DNA of 64,000 bases from the NCBI RefSeq assembly GCF_004327985.1, contig NZ_SJDL01000021.1:23612-87611 (forward strand), written 5' to 3'. Origin of the DNA: Marinobacter halodurans (GTDB taxonomy: Bacteria > Pseudomonadota > Gammaproteobacteria > Pseudomonadales > Oleiphilaceae). The translations under genes and the position numbers were made by a program. The notes beneath the pieces were generated by a model. That model did not search any database, was not told the origin of the DNA, and was given only the letters and a program-made list of their open reading frames with translations. Of the stretch, positions 24,038 through 34,311 are shown piece by piece (position 1 is the first letter of the stretch; every line of letters begins with the position of its first letter).

Positions 24038-26092
24038 TTACATCACCCGCTGACCCGGTTGGGCGCCGGAATCCGGTGACAGGATGAAGATATCCTTGCC
24101 ACCCGGACCCGCGGCCAGGACCATGCCTTCCGACATGCCAAACTTCATCTTGCGCGGCTTCAGGTTGGCGACCATGACCGTCAGCCGGCCTTCCAGCTCT
24201 TCCGGTTTGTAGGCGGACTTGATGCCGGCGAACACGTTGCGTTGGTTGTCGCCGATATCGAGCGTCAGGCGCAGCAGCTTGTCGGCGCCATCCACATGCT
24301 CGGCCTTGACGATCTTCGCCACGCGCAGGTCGACCTTGGCAAAGGCGTCGAAATCGATCTCGTCCGCCAGCGGTTCAACCCCGTCGGCCCTGCTGTCAGC
24401 CGGCTTGGTGGCCCTGTCGCCGGTGGCCGCAGGCAGCTCTTCCTTCGAGGCCTCCAGCATGGCGTCGATCTGCTTCATCTCCACCCGGCTCATCAGCGGT
24501 TTGAACTTGTTGATGGCGTGGTTTTCCAGCAACCGGTCGCGGCCGTTCCAGTCCAGTCTGGCGTTGAGGAACGCTTCCGCGGCCTCCGCGGTGGCCGGCA
24601 GGATCGGCGCCAGGTAGGTCATCAGCAGCCGGAACATGTTGAGGGCGTTGGTGGAGATCGCCTGTACGTCTGCGGCGCGCTCGGCGTCCTTGATCAGGAC
24701 CCAGGGCTCCTCGTCGTTGACGTACTGGTTGGCGATGTCCGCCAGTTCCATGATCCGGCGCATGGCGCGACCGAATTCACGGCCTTCGTAGTGCCCGGCA
24801 ATCTCGTCGCCGGCCTTGATGAACTCGGCGAGTTTTTCGGTCTCGGTAACCTGGCCCAACTGACCGTCGAACTTCTTGGTGACAAAGCCGGCGGTGCGGC
24901 TGGCGATGTTCACCACCTTGCCCACCAGATCGGAATTCACACGCTGCGCAAAGTCCTCGAGGTTGAGGTCCATGTCGTCCACATTGCTGGTCAGCTTGGT
25001 GGCGAAGTAGTAGCGCAGGTATTCCGGATTCAGGTGATCCAGGTAGGTCCGCGCCATGATGAAGGTGCCGCGGGACTTGGACATCTTCTTGCCGTTTACG
25101 GTGATAAAACCGTGGGCATAGACCGCGGAAGGCGTGCGATAACCGGCACTGTGCAGCATGGACGGCCAGAACAGGGCGTGGAAGTTGATGATGTCCTTGC
25201 CGATGAAGTGGTACACCTCGGCAGTGGAGTCGGCCTTCCAGAAATGATCGAAGTCCAGGTCGTCGCGGCGCTCGCACAGGTTCTTGAAGCTAGCCAGGTA
25301 GCCGATCGGCGCGTCCAGCCAGACGTAGAAATACTTGCCCGGTGCATCGGGGATTTCGAAGCCAAAGTAAGGGGCATCCCGGCTGATGTCCCACTCCTGC
25401 AGGCCGGCATCCAGCCACTCGGCCAGCTTGTTGGCTACCTGGGGCTGCAGGGTGCCGCTACGGGTCCACTCGCGCAGGAAGTCGGCAAACTCCGGCAGCC
25501 GGAAGAAGTAATGCTCGGATTCCTTTTCGATCGGGGTGGCGCCGGAAACGGCCGAGCGCGGATTGATCAGCTCCGCCGGGGTGTAGGTGGCACCACAGAC
25601 TTCGCAGTTGTCACCGTACTGGTCCTCGGACTTGCACTTCGGGCAGGTGCCCTTGATGAAGCGGTCCGCCAGGAACATTTCCTTCTCGGGGTCGTAGGAC
25701 TGGGTGATGTTCCGGGTCGCGATGTGGTTGTTTTTCTTCAGTTGTTCATAGATGTAGGAAGAGAACTCGCGGTTTTCCGGCGAATGCGTGCTGTAATAGT
25801 TGTCGAAATGGATCAGGAACCCGCTGAAATCCTGCTGGTGTTCCTGGTTGATCCGTTCGATCAGCGCTTCCGGGGTGATGCCCTCGCGCTCGGCCCGCAG
25901 CATGATGGCGGTGCCGTGGGCGTCGTCGGCACACACGTAGACGCAGTTGTTGCCCCGCATGTTCTGGTAGCGCACCCAGATGTCGGTCTGGATATATTCC
26001 AGCAGGTGACCCAGGTGGATCGGCCCGTTGGCATAGGGCAGGGCGCTCGTGACCAGGATGTCGCGCTTGGACTGTGCGTTGGCTTGCGTCAT
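24038..26092 (-). CDS. metG: methionyl-tRNA synthetase
   Basis: Charges tRNA-Met. The 684-residue class I synthetase has the HIGH-type motif HLGH in [17 protein letters not shown], the zinc knuckle CPKC...CEVCG, and the KMSKS motif in [12 protein letters not shown]-terminal EMAP-like tRNA-binding/dimerisation domain ([20 protein letters not shown]) is present. Start is the ATG at 26092. An upstream TTG at 26104 adds four residues and is less likely. It is divergent from mrp. Confidence 0.97.
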   Translation of the reverse strand: MTQANAQSKRDILVTSALPYANGPIHLGHLLEYIQTDIWVRYQNMRGNNCVYVCADDAHGTAIMLRAEREGITPEALIERINQEHQQDFSGFLIHFDNYYSTHSPENREFSSYIYEQLKKNNHIATRNITQSYDPEKEMFLADRFIKGTCPKCKSEDQYGDNCEVCGATYTPAELINPRSAVSGATPIEKESEHYFFRLPEFADFLREWTRSGTLQPQVANKLAEWLDAGLQEWDISRDAPYFGFEIPDAPGKYFYVWLDAPIGYLASFKNLCERRDDLDFDHFWKADSTAEVYHFIGKDIINFHALFWPSMLHSAGYRTPSAVYAHGFITVNGKKMSKSRGTFIMARTYLDHLNPEYLRYYFATKLTSNVDDMDLNLEDFAQRVNSDLVGKVVNIASRTAGFVTKKFDGQLGQVTETEKLAEFIKAGDEIAGHYEGREFGRAMRRIMELADIANQYVNDEEPWVLIKDAERAADVQAISTNALNMFRLLMTYLAPILPATAEAAEAFLNARLDWNGRDRLLENHAINKFKPLMSRVEMKQIDAMLEASKEELPAATGDRATKPADSRADGVEPLADEIDFDAFAKVDLRVAKIVKAEHVDGADKLLRLTLDIGDNQRNVFAGIKSAYKPEELEGRLTVMVANLKPRKMKFGMSEGMVLAAGPGGKDIFILSPDSGAQPGQRVM

Positions 26093-26318
26093 TTGATGTC
26101 CCAAACGTTGATCGGGTATGAAGTGGCTCCGGCGGATGCCGGAATTTCGGGCCCCGAATAATACCGTTACGGTGGGATTTTTTCATCCCGTTTATTGCGG
26201 CTTACCTTTGTGCGACACAGCCATGTGCAACGGTTCAGTGTTTGTGGTGGCTGTGGTTAAATAGCCCTACTGTAATAACATAGTATTTTACTCAGGTAAT
26301 GCCCGCTTGGAGACGGAT

Positions 26319-27416
26319 ATGAGCGAAATTTCCCGTGATGCTGTCGATGCCGCGATCCGCGAGTATCGTGACCCCTACCTGGATCAGGATCTGTTTGCAC
26401 TCGACGCGGTTAAATCCGTTGCGATTGAGGGGGGCAGGGTCACGGTCGATGTCGAGCTGACTTATCCGTCGGAAGGCATCGCCGGCGCCTTGCGTCAGCT
26501 GGTTGGCCATGCCATTGAGAGCGTGCCGGGCGTCGGCGAGGCGACTGTGAACACCCATCAGACCATTCGCGCCTATCAGGCACAGAAGGAGCTGCAATCT
26601 ATCGCCGGTGTGAAGAACATCATTGCGGTGGCTTCCGGCAAAGGCGGCGTGGGGAAATCCACAACGGCAGTGAACCTGGCGCTGGCGCTGAGCCTGGAAG
26701 GCTGCCGGGTGGGTATTCTGGATGCGGATATCTACGGTCCCAGCGTGGGTATGATGCTGGGACTGCCGGAAGGCACACGGCCGCGGACCCGCGACAACAA
26801 ATGGTTCATTCCGGTCCCGGCCCACGGTATCGAGGCCATGTCCATGGCTTTCCTGGTCACCGACAAGACGCCGATGGTCTGGCGCGGTCCCATGGTCAGT
26901 GGGGCGGTTCAGCAACTGCTGACCCAGACCCAGTGGAACGACCTGGACTACCTGATCGTCGACATGCCGCCCGGTACTGGCGACATCCAGCTCACCATGG
27001 CGCAGAAGGTGCCGGTTACCGGGGCGGTGATCGTGACCACGCCGCAGGACATCGCGTTGCTGGACTGCAAGAAAGGCATCGAGATGTTCCGCAAGGTGGA
27101 TATTCCGGTGCTGGGCGTGATCGAGAACATGAGCGTGCACATCTGCAGCAACTGTGGGCACCACGAGCCGCTGTTCGGCGAGGGCGGCGGCCAGCGCGTT
27201 GCCGAAGACTATGACACCGAGCTTTTGGGCCAGTTGCCGCTGCATATGACCATCCGCGAGCAGACCGACAGCGGCCAGCCTTCGGTGATTGCCGAACCGG
27301 ATTCCGAAGTGGCCCGAACCTATCGGGATGCGGCCCGTCGCATGGGGGCCCTGTTGTCCCGCCGGGAGCGTAACCTGGCGTCGCCGATCCCCAGCATTTC
27401 GATCAGCGACGACTGA
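26319..27416 (+). CDS. mrp: Mrp/ApbC-family iron-sulfur cluster carrier ATPase
   Basis: Cytoplasmic P-loop ATPase that carries and delivers Fe-S clusters. The 365-residue product has an N-terminal DUF59-like (MIP18) domain, then the deviant Walker A motif SGKGGVGKST near residues 106-115, and a CxxC pair (ICSNCGHHE, near 275) that would bind the cluster. GGAG lies 6 nt before the ATG at 26319. The metG/mrp-dcd arrangement is conserved in Pseudomonas. Confidence 0.95.
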   Translation: MSEISRDAVDAAIREYRDPYLDQDLFALDAVKSVAIEGGRVTVDVELTYPSEGIAGALRQLVGHAIESVPGVGEATVNTHQTIRAYQAQKELQSIAGVKNIIAVASGKGGVGKSTTAVNLALALSLEGCRVGILDADIYGPSVGMMLGLPEGTRPRTRDNKWFIPVPAHGIEAMSMAFLVTDKTPMVWRGPMVSGAVQQLLTQTQWNDLDYLIVDMPPGTGDIQLTMAQKVPVTGAVIVTTPQDIALLDCKKGIEMFRKVDIPVLGVIENMSVHICSNCGHHEPLFGEGGGQRVAEDYDTELLGQLPLHMTIREQTDSGQPSVIAEPDSEVARTYRDAARRMGALLSRRERNLASPIPSISISDD

Positions 27417-27450
27417 GCGGACAGCTCCCGGCAAACGACCCACCGAAATG

Positions 27451-27480
27451 CTGGCGCCGCTTTGTTTTAAGCGGCGCCAG
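27451..27480. other. perfect 12-bp hairpin between mrp and dcd
   Basis: CTGGCGCCGCTT (27451) pairs perfectly with AAGCGGCGCCAG (27469) around a 6-nt T-rich loop. There is no T-tract on either strand after the stem, so it is not a textbook intrinsic terminator. It may stabilise the 3' end of mrp mRNA or act as a mRNA-processing site. Confidence 0.6.
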
Positions 27481-27560
27481 GCGTTACCATAGCGACCTTT
27501 GTGATCGCGCAGCCCGGCCGGGTCCTGCGCACGCCCAGTTTCCCGTACGAGAACCAGACG

Positions 27561-28127
27561 ATGACGATTAAATCCGATAAGTGGATCCGGCGCATGGCGC
27601 AGGAACACGGCATGATCGAGCCCTTCGAGCACGATCAGGTGCGCGAGTCCTCCAAGGGGCGTGTCATTTCCTACGGCACCTCCAGTTACGGCTACGATGT
27701 TCGCTGCAGCAACGAGTTCAAGATTTTCACCAACGTCCACTCGGCCACGGTGGATCCCAAGAATTTCGACGACGACAGCTTCGTCAACGTGACCAGCGAC
27801 GTCTGTATCATTCCGCCCAACTCGTTCGCCCTGGCGCGGACCGTGGAGTACTTCCGGATTCCGCGCAATGTCCTGACCGTCTGCCTGGGCAAGTCCACAT
27901 ACGCGCGCTGCGGTATCATCGTCAACGTCACTCCGCTGGAACCGGAGTGGGAAGGCCAGGTCACGCTGGAGTTTTCCAACACCACCAACCTGCCGGCGAA
28001 GATCTACGCCAACGAAGGGGTGGCCCAGATGCTGTTCTTCGAATCCGATGAGGTGTGCGACACCAGCTATCGGGATCGGGGCGGCAAGTACCAGGGGCAG
28101 CGTGGCGTCACCCTGCCGCGGACCTGA
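27561..28127 (+). CDS. dcd: dCTP deaminase
   Basis: Deaminates dCTP to dUTP in the route to dTTP. The 188-residue protein begins [19 protein letters not shown]. It carries the active-site segments [41 protein letters not shown] (with the catalytic Glu) and the C-terminal [19 protein letters not shown]. The ATG at 27561 matches relatives; an upstream GTG at 27501 would add 20 unconserved residues. Confidence 0.96.
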   Translation: MTIKSDKWIRRMAQEHGMIEPFEHDQVRESSKGRVISYGTSSYGYDVRCSNEFKIFTNVHSATVDPKNFDDDSFVNVTSDVCIIPPNSFALARTVEYFRIPRNVLTVCLGKSTYARCGIIVNVTPLEPEWEGQVTLEFSNTTNLPAKIYANEGVAQMLFFESDEVCDTSYRDRGGKYQGQRGVTLPRT

Positions 28128-28172
28128 CCGGGCCCGGAGTATGGCGGTGTCCTTGTTGACGGAGAAACGCTC

Positions 28173-28778
28173 GTGAACGCCAACCAGTTTATCAAGGCCC
28201 TGGAGCAACTGCGGGGATGGCGCGAATTCGTCTTCATCCTGGCGCTGGCCGAGCGTGGGTTTCCCAACTATGTGCTGTTCGACGACGCCATTGGCGCCAA
28301 GCACGCGGCCAAGATGCGGCTGCTGCTGGATCAGGCCTGGGACATGCTCCAGGAGAAGAATGTCGACGCCCGGGTGACCCAGGCGCTGGCGCGACTGGAG
28401 AACCTGGCGCCGGATCCCGACGCCTACGACATGTACGGCGTCTATCCGGCCGACGATTTCTGCAAGCTGCTGGAGCAGGCTCTGTTGAACCGCCTGAACA
28501 GCACCAAACAGCGTGCCCTTGAGGCTTCCCAGTGGGTCACCGCAACCGTGGCCCAGTTCATCGAGATGGCCGAGGGCGAGGATCTGGATGAGGATGCGCT
28601 GGTTCGACTGCTCGACAGGCATGAGCTGATGAAAGCGGACAAGCTGTTCCAGCGGGATTTGCTGCTGTCCCTGAAGAAGCAGCGGGTGCCGACCGAGACG
28701 TTCGTGGCCTCGATAAAAGAGGAGGCGGCCAATGGCGGCGTGAGCAACCTGGGGATTGCGTTGGACGATGATGAGTAA
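28173..28778 (+). CDS. DUF416 (YjaG-like) family protein
   Basis: A 201-residue cytoplasmic, mostly helical protein with a GTG start and a GGAG-type site upstream. The start FIKALEQLRGWREFVFILALAERGFPNY resembles E. coli YjaG of the DUF416 family. The function of the family is not established. The C-terminus is acidic (ALDDDE). It lies between dcd and avtA, 12 bp before avtA, so it may share transcription with avtA. The assignment rests on remembered sequence resemblance. Confidence 0.75.
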   Translation: MNANQFIKALEQLRGWREFVFILALAERGFPNYVLFDDAIGAKHAAKMRLLLDQAWDMLQEKNVDARVTQALARLENLAPDPDAYDMYGVYPADDFCKLLEQALLNRLNSTKQRALEASQWVTATVAQFIEMAEGEDLDEDALVRLLDRHELMKADKLFQRDLLLSLKKQRVPTETFVASIKEEAANGGVSNLGIALDDDE

Positions 28779-28790
28779 CGGGAGCCGTTC

Positions 28791-30068
28791 ATGAAACTCT
28801 CCGCATTCGGTCGCAAGTTCACGGCTGAAGCCGGGATCACGTCGCTGATGGACGATCTGGGGAATGCCCTGGCGTCTGGTGACGACATGATCATGATGGG
28901 CGGTGGCAACCCGGGCCACGTGCCGGCCATCCAGGACCGGTTGCGGGACATCCTGAAATCCCTGACCGAAGACGATGAGGCATTCCGCCGCCTCGTGGGT
29001 GTCTACGATCCGCCCCAGGGTGAGAAGCAGTTCATCAGCGCGCTGGCGGACCTGCTGAACAGGGAGTACGGCTGGGGGCTCACACCCGGGAACATCGCCC
29101 TGACCAACGGCAGCCAGGCGGCGTTCTTCATGCTGTTCAACATGTTCGGCGGGGACGATGGCGAGGGCCACCAGCGTCATATCCTGCTGCCATTGGCGCC
29201 GGAATATATTGGTTATGCGGACGCGGGTTTGGGGCATGACCTGTTCCGGGCGGTCAAGCCGGAGATCACCGAAACCGGGTCCCACGAGTTCAAGTACCGG
29301 GTGGATTTCGACGCCCTGAGTGTGACCGATGAAACCGGTGCCATCTGTGTTTCTCGCCCGACCAACCCGACCGGCAATGTGGTCACCGATGAGGAAATGG
29401 CGCGCCTGGAGGCGCTGGCGGTCCAGCATGATGTGCCGCTGATCGTCGACGGCGCCTATGGTACGCCGTTTCCCAGCCTGTTGTTCGTCGACGCCACGCC
29501 GCGCTGGAACGACCAGATCATTCTCTGCCTGAGTCTGTCCAAGCTCGGCCTGCCGGCAGCCCGCACCGGCATCGTCATTGCCAGCGAACCGGTGATCCGG
29601 GCGCTGTCGGGTATCAACGCGATCATGAACCTCGCCACCGGCAGCTTCGGTGCCATGCTGGCCGAGCCGTTGGTGCGCAGTGGAGAGATCCTGTCCCTGA
29701 GCCGTGATGTGGTGTGCCCGTTCTACCGGGCCAAGATGCAGAAGGCTGTCGCCGTATTGCACGACAAGCTGGGAGATCGCTGCCCCTGGTCCGTACACAA
29801 GCCAGAGGGCGCGATGTTCCTGTGGTTATGGTTCCCGGATCTGCCGGTCAGCAGTCTGGAACTCTATGAGCGCCTGAAACAGCGGGGCGTGCTGGTGGTG
29901 TCCGGGCACTATTTCTTCCCGGGACTGGCGGACGATGACTGGCGCCATCGCCATGAGTGCCTGCGCGTGACCTATTCCCAGGACGATGACCGGGTCGCGG
30001 AGGGGTTGGCGATCATTGCCGATGAGGTGCTCAGGATTTGGTCTGAATCCGGATCGGATCGCCGTTGA
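28791..30068 (+). CDS. avtA: valine-pyruvate aminotransferase
   Basis: PLP-dependent class I aminotransferase that transfers the amino group between valine/alanine and pyruvate/2-oxoisovalerate. The 425-residue product matches AvtA in its start (KLSAFGRKFTAEAGITSLM) and GGGNPGHVP motif. CVSRPTNPTGNVVTDEEM is typical, and LSLSKLGLPAARTG places the PLP-binding Lys near residue 250. It follows the DUF416 gene. The 3' end overlaps the convergent DUF3108 gene by 38 bp. Confidence 0.93.
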   Translation: MKLSAFGRKFTAEAGITSLMDDLGNALASGDDMIMMGGGNPGHVPAIQDRLRDILKSLTEDDEAFRRLVGVYDPPQGEKQFISALADLLNREYGWGLTPGNIALTNGSQAAFFMLFNMFGGDDGEGHQRHILLPLAPEYIGYADAGLGHDLFRAVKPEITETGSHEFKYRVDFDALSVTDETGAICVSRPTNPTGNVVTDEEMARLEALAVQHDVPLIVDGAYGTPFPSLLFVDATPRWNDQIILCLSLSKLGLPAARTGIVIASEPVIRALSGINAIMNLATGSFGAMLAEPLVRSGEILSLSRDVVCPFYRAKMQKAVAVLHDKLGDRCPWSVHKPEGAMFLWLWFPDLPVSSLELYERLKQRGVLVVSGHYFFPGLADDDWRHRHECLRVTYSQDDDRVAEGLAIIADEVLRIWSESGSDRR

Positions 30069-30792
30069 CGGTCGCTTCTTCCAGGTGGATCTCGTAGCGG
30101 GTCCCGTCGGGTTCGATCTGGATCAGTCGCACCAGTAGGTAATTCCAGTCCGGGGCAAACCACATTAGGGTTTTGCGCTTGCTGTCGGGCGCCCGCACCT
30201 TCTCCACCTTGATCGTGTTCACGTTGCCGAACTTGCCGTTCAGGGTTTCTTCTCCCAGCACGGCGAAGGTGTCTTCGTCGATCCGGTTCTTGTCGACGAT
30301 CTTATAGTGCATCTCCTGTTCGCCATCCCTCACGTCCTGCTGCAACTGGAGCTGGAAGCTCAAGGGATCCAGCGCGCCGCGCGGGAACGCCACATCCACC
30401 TCCCGGCCCTCGTAGTTGCCGGTGGCCTGGTGGGCGGCCCAGTTAAAGTCGATGGCCCGGTGGCGGTCCGGAATCATCATACCTTCCAGGGCATAGCGGT
30501 AGATCGATGGCTGGGCATGGCCGCTGATCCAGTTCAGGCGTGAGCTTTCATTGATGTCGGCAATAAAGGACTTCACCTGAAAGTTGTACAGCCAGCTTCC
30601 ATCGTCCTGTTTGGTGAGGGTGCGGGTGGCTGAGCCCTTGAAGGGAATCCCCTTGTCCAGGGTAGCCCGATAGGTGGCCGAGTAGGGGAGTAGGCCCGGT
30701 TGTGGCTCACCGGCGGCCAGGGCCGGTGCGGCCGCCAGCAGGAACAGGGCGGCCAGCTTTCCGAAAATAACGAGTCGAAGCAGTGCGTGCAT
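30031..30792 (-). CDS. DUF3108 periplasmic protein
   Basis: A 253-residue secreted protein. Start at the ATG at 30792 gives a clean signal peptide (MHALLRLVIFGKLAALFLLAA...ALAAG); a TTG at 30816 would extend it. The mature part shows the DUF3108 pattern: LPYSATYRATLDKGIPFKGS, then repeated beta strands and KKTLMWFAPDWNYLLVRLIQ-like ending. Function unknown. It sits downstream of purN in the purM-purN direction after a 131-bp gap, the same neighbourhood as in Pseudomonas. Its last 38 bp overlap the end of avtA on the other strand. Confidence 0.85.
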   Translation of the reverse strand: MHALLRLVIFGKLAALFLLAAAPALAAGEPQPGLLPYSATYRATLDKGIPFKGSATRTLTKQDDGSWLYNFQVKSFIADINESSRLNWISGHAQPSIYRYALEGMMIPDRHRAIDFNWAAHQATGNYEGREVDVAFPRGALDPLSFQLQLQQDVRDGEQEMHYKIVDKNRIDEDTFAVLGEETLNGKFGNVNTIKVEKVRAPDSKRKTLMWFAPDWNYLLVRLIQIEPDGTRYEIHLEEATVNGDPIRIQTKS

Positions 30793-30923
30793 GAATCTGT
30801 CGTCCGGAGTCGTCAATGACGCGGGGACCGGTTGGTGCGGTTCCTGGCCGGTCCGGGTTTATTCCAAAACTAGAGTATGCGGTAGCAGCCCGCAACCGCA
30901 TTTCCGTGACGTTGAATTAATGC

Positions 30924-31616
30924 CTACTGGTAGGCGTCGGCCGGCAGGCTCAGTACCTGTGGAAGTGGGCTTCCGTCGAACAGCACTTCATCGTTGCCCA
31001 ATGCAATTCTCCCTTCGCAGAACCAGCGCAGGATGATGGGATAGAGCACGTGCTCGCGGGCCTTGACCCGGGCCGCCAGGGTGTCGGCGGTGTCGTTCTC
31101 CAGGACCGGCACTTCCGCCCGGGCAATGACGGGGCCGCCGTCGAGCTCTTCGGTCACGAAATGGACCGACGTGCCGTGAGTCGCGTCACCCGCATCCAGG
31201 GCCCGCTGGTGCGTGTTCAGGCCCTGGTATTTCGGCAGCAGCGATGGGTGGATGTTGATCAGGCGGCCGCGGAAATGGCGCACGAAATCTTCGGTCAGTA
31301 TGCGCATGAAGCCGGCCAGGACGATGGCGTCCGGGTTCAGTGCTTCCAGTTTGCGAAGCAGGTCCGCATCGAAACTGGCCCGATCCCTGTACGTGGTGTG
31401 ATCGACCACAAAGGTTTCGATGCCGGCCTGCTCGGCCCGCTGTAGGCCGGCGGCATCCGGCCGGTTGGAGCCCACGGCCACGATACGCCCGGGATGGCCC
31501 GGCGCACGGGTGGATTCGATCAGGGCCTGCAGGTTGCTGCCGGTGCCGGAAATCAGGACGACGATGCGCGGTTCCAGCGGGTTGTCGTTGCCGGATGGGT
31601 CCATGGCTGCATTCAT
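30924..31616 (-). CDS. purN: phosphoribosylglycinamide formyltransferase
   Basis: Third step of purine synthesis, transferring a formyl group from 10-formyl-THF to GAR. The 230-residue product has the substrate loop [13 protein letters not shown] and the catalytic Asn/His in [18 protein letters not shown]. The third catalytic residue, Asp, lies in [13 protein letters not shown]. About 16 extra residues precede the usual start. Its ATG overlaps the purM stop (ATGA), so the two are translationally coupled. Confidence 0.96.
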   Translation of the reverse strand: MNAAMDPSGNDNPLEPRIVVLISGTGSNLQALIESTRAPGHPGRIVAVGSNRPDAAGLQRAEQAGIETFVVDHTTYRDRASFDADLLRKLEALNPDAIVLAGFMRILTEDFVRHFRGRLINIHPSLLPKYQGLNTHQRALDAGDATHGTSVHFVTEELDGGPVIARAEVPVLENDTADTLAARVKAREHVLYPIILRWFCEGRIALGNDEVLFDGSPLPQVLSLPADAYQ

Positions 31617-32680
31617 GAGCGGGCGGCACCGGGGCGGTAGACGACGCGATCGGTCTCGCCGGCATCCTTGGCCGGGTGTTCGATGTGGCCCAGGCGCCAG
31701 GCGGTCTCGCCCAGGCCGGTCAGGGTGTCGAGCGCATCCTGTGCCTGGTCGGCGGGCACGCAGATCACCATGCCGATACCGCAGTTGAAGGTGCGGTACA
31801 TTTCACGGTCTTCCACGTTGCCGGCGTCCTTCAGCCACTGGAAGACCGGCGGCAGGGTCCAGCTCTCGGTATCGACAACGGCGACTGTGCCGTCCGGCAA
31901 TACGCGGGGAATGTTTTCCGGCAGGCCGCCGCCGGTGATGTGGGCCATGGCCCGCACGCCGACGGTCTTGATCAGCTTCAGCAGGTTCTTGACGTAGATC
32001 CGGGTGGGTTCCATCAGGGCGTTGCCCAGGGTGGTATCGCCCATCGCCATGTCCAGGTCGGCGCCGCTGACGTCAATGATCTTGCGGATCAGGGAGTAGC
32101 CATTGGAGTGGGGGCCGGAGGACCCCAGGGCGATCAGGGCATCGCCGGCCCTGACGTTCAGGCCGTCGATAATCTCATTGCGTTCGACGATGCCCACGCA
32201 GAAGCCGGCCAGGTCGTAATCGTCACCTTCGTACATCCCGGGCATTTCGGCGGTCTCGCCACCCACCAGGGCGCAACCGGCCAGCTCGCAACCCCGGCCG
32301 ATGCCATCCACGACGTCGGCGGCCACGTCAACGTTGAGTTTGCCGGTGGCGTAATAGTCGAGGAACATCAACGGCTCAGCGCCGCCGACGATCAGATCGT
32401 TGACGCACATGGCCACCAGGTCGATGCCGATGGTGTCGTGACGGCCCAGTTGCATCGCCAGACGCAGCTTGGTGCCGACGCCGTCGGTACCGGACACCAG
32501 GATCGGCTCCTTGTAGCCGGAGGGTAGGGCCACCATGGCGCCAAAACCACCCAGGCCACCCAGGACTTCCGGGCGACGTGTCCGCGAGGCGGTGTGTTTG
32601 ATGCGCTCCACGAGCGCATTGCCGGCGTCGATATCCACACCGGCATCGCGGTAGGTGAGTCCGGTTTTCTGGTCGGTCAT
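31613..32680 (-). CDS. purM: phosphoribosylformylglycinamidine cyclo-ligase
   Basis: AIR synthetase, fifth step of purine synthesis. The 355-residue product begins [24 protein letters not shown]. It carries [15 protein letters not shown], the conserved [13 protein letters not shown] and [16 protein letters not shown] motifs of the PurM fold. The ATG at 32680 is preferred; the frame stays open upstream without conserved sequence. It is divergent from the DUF2066 gene across a 302-bp gap. Confidence 0.96.
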   Translation of the reverse strand: MTDQKTGLTYRDAGVDIDAGNALVERIKHTASRTRRPEVLGGLGGFGAMVALPSGYKEPILVSGTDGVGTKLRLAMQLGRHDTIGIDLVAMCVNDLIVGGAEPLMFLDYYATGKLNVDVAADVVDGIGRGCELAGCALVGGETAEMPGMYEGDDYDLAGFCVGIVERNEIIDGLNVRAGDALIALGSSGPHSNGYSLIRKIIDVSGADLDMAMGDTTLGNALMEPTRIYVKNLLKLIKTVGVRAMAHITGGGLPENIPRVLPDGTVAVVDTESWTLPPVFQWLKDAGNVEDREMYRTFNCGIGMVICVPADQAQDALDTLTGLGETAWRLGHIEHPAKDAGETDRVVYRPGAARS

Positions 32681-32982
32681 GATGTGTGCTGCCCTGATCA
32701 GGAAAAAGGGCGGCAATTTTAGCAGGTGGCGGGGGCCGGTCCAATGCCTGGAGGGTGATATGACGGAAAGCCGAAACCGGCCCACCGTGGCGCGATTAAA
32801 AAATGGAGAGGCGACCGGTCCGCGGCTCGCTACTCAGTGCCGGGACCTTGGTGTATCCTATGCGCCAATCAAGCCAAGGAACGTCTGGAAAAGTCCTTGC
32901 GGCGACGCGTTGCGGTGCAATGCACCGGGTGCTTCATCGACGATCCGGGTTTTTCAGCGTTTCCCAAACAGCAGGGTGATTA
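32681..32982. other. divergent intergenic region purM / DUF2066 gene
   Basis: About 300 bp without a gene between two divergent starts. It should contain promoters in both directions. I could not identify convincing -35/-10 pairs; TATCCTATG near 32864 is only a weak -10 candidate. The purM side might carry a PurR-like operator, but no clear palindrome of that type was seen. Confidence 0.5.
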
Positions 32983-34293
32983 ATGAAGTCAGCAGCGATG
33001 TCACAGCTCAGGATGATGCTCCTGTTGCTCGTGGTGATCATGCCCGGCATGGCGTCAGCGGTGACGGTGGAAGGGCTGTACCAGGTCCAGGTCCCGGTGG
33101 CCGATACGTCTCCAGCGTCCCAGCAGGCCGCCTACGCCGAAGGGTTGAAGCAGGTGCTCGCGCGTGTCGCCGGTAACCCGGATGTCCTGCAAAGCGATCA
33201 GGTGGATGCGCTGCTGGGCAAGGCCGAATCCCTGGTCCAGGCCTATCAGTACCAGACATCGCCGGAGGGCAATGACGTCCTCACCATTACCTACGGCGCC
33301 GTAGCGGTCAACCGGGCCCTGGCCAATATGCAGGTTCCGGTTTGGGGGGCCAACCGGCCGCTGACCCTGGGGTGGGTTGCGGTGGACTCCGGTCGCGATC
33401 GCTGGGTGCTGACGTCGGACGATAACGGTCTCGACGCCCATGGGCGGTGGTCGCGGGCGTTCCGGGAGGCGGCGGTCCAGCGTGGCCTGCCATTTGCGCT
33501 GCCGCCGTCGGAAGTGCGGGACCAGCGAGATCTGACGTCGGATATCCGGGGGCAGTTCATGGACAGCATACGGACGTCGTCATCCGCGTACCCGCATAAC
33601 CTGATCAGTGTGGTGAATGTCAGTCGTCGGGGCCCCGGCTGGGAGGCGAACTGGCGTCTTGACGGTCCTGCTTTCAGTGAAACCGGTGAAGTGCGCGACG
33701 CGGCCTCCTCCGAAGCGCTGGCGACGGCCGTGGTCGATGCCTGGGCCAACCTGCTGGCAGCCCGCTATTCGGTGGAAGCCGGCAAGGTTTCCGATGCGCA
33801 GCGGGTGGACCTGAAAGTCGAGAACATCCAGTCCGTCGAGGATTACGGTCATGTACTGACGTCGCTTCAGCACATGACGCCGGTCGTCTCCGCCGGGCCG
33901 GTTCAGGCTGCCGGTGACGTGGCCACCCTGCGCGTGTCCTTCTCCGGCGAGCTGTCGGTCCTGAAGGAGTACATCGCCCTGGATCACCGTTTCCAGCCGG
34001 TGGAAGCGGAGCGCCAGACGATTGGTGTCCAGGGCAAGGTATCGGCCTCCGGATCGAACACGGCTGCGACCGCCCCTGTACCGGCTGACCGTGAGGAATC
34101 GACCGGTGCGGGTGATGAGCCATCTGCTTCGCCCGACGCGGCAGCCCGTGTCGTAGGGGCCCTGGCCTACCGTCCGGTGGAGACTGAGGGAGACGCCGCG
34201 ACGGTTGAGAGCGAGCAATCGTTCGAGTCCCTGTATCCGGTCCTGCGGTATCGCTGGGTCGGCAATGGCTCGCCGGTTGGTGCGGCCGAGTAA
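32983..34293 (+). CDS. DUF2066 exported protein
   Basis: A 436-residue protein with an N-terminal signal peptide (hydrophobic MMLLLLVVIMPGMASA, cut before VTVEG). The domain VEGLYQVQVPVADTSPASQQAAYAEGLKQVL is characteristic of DUF2066. The central part is well ordered and the C-terminal 100 residues are low-complexity and acidic. Function unknown. In Pseudomonas the same family lies between purM and hda, and the order is kept here. An 18-bp gap separates it from the phosphatidyltransferase gene. Confidence 0.85.
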   Translation: MKSAAMSQLRMMLLLLVVIMPGMASAVTVEGLYQVQVPVADTSPASQQAAYAEGLKQVLARVAGNPDVLQSDQVDALLGKAESLVQAYQYQTSPEGNDVLTITYGAVAVNRALANMQVPVWGANRPLTLGWVAVDSGRDRWVLTSDDNGLDAHGRWSRAFREAAVQRGLPFALPPSEVRDQRDLTSDIRGQFMDSIRTSSSAYPHNLISVVNVSRRGPGWEANWRLDGPAFSETGEVRDAASSEALATAVVDAWANLLAARYSVEAGKVSDAQRVDLKVENIQSVEDYGHVLTSLQHMTPVVSAGPVQAAGDVATLRVSFSGELSVLKEYIALDHRFQPVEAERQTIGVQGKVSASGSNTAATAPVPADREESTGAGDEPSASPDAAARVVGALAYRPVETEGDAATVESEQSFESLYPVLRYRWVGNGSPVGAAE

Positions 34294-34311
34294 CCGCTAC
34301 TGGAGTCGCAG

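Noticed and set aside
24242..26161. 639-codon open frame on the plus strand
   Set aside because: Antisense of metG, which has intact HIGH, KMSKS and zinc motifs.
26292..29798. 1168-codon open frame on the minus strand
   Set aside because: Shadow frame opposite mrp, dcd, the DUF416 gene and avtA; GC-rich codon bias produces long antisense frames. The plus-strand products match known families.
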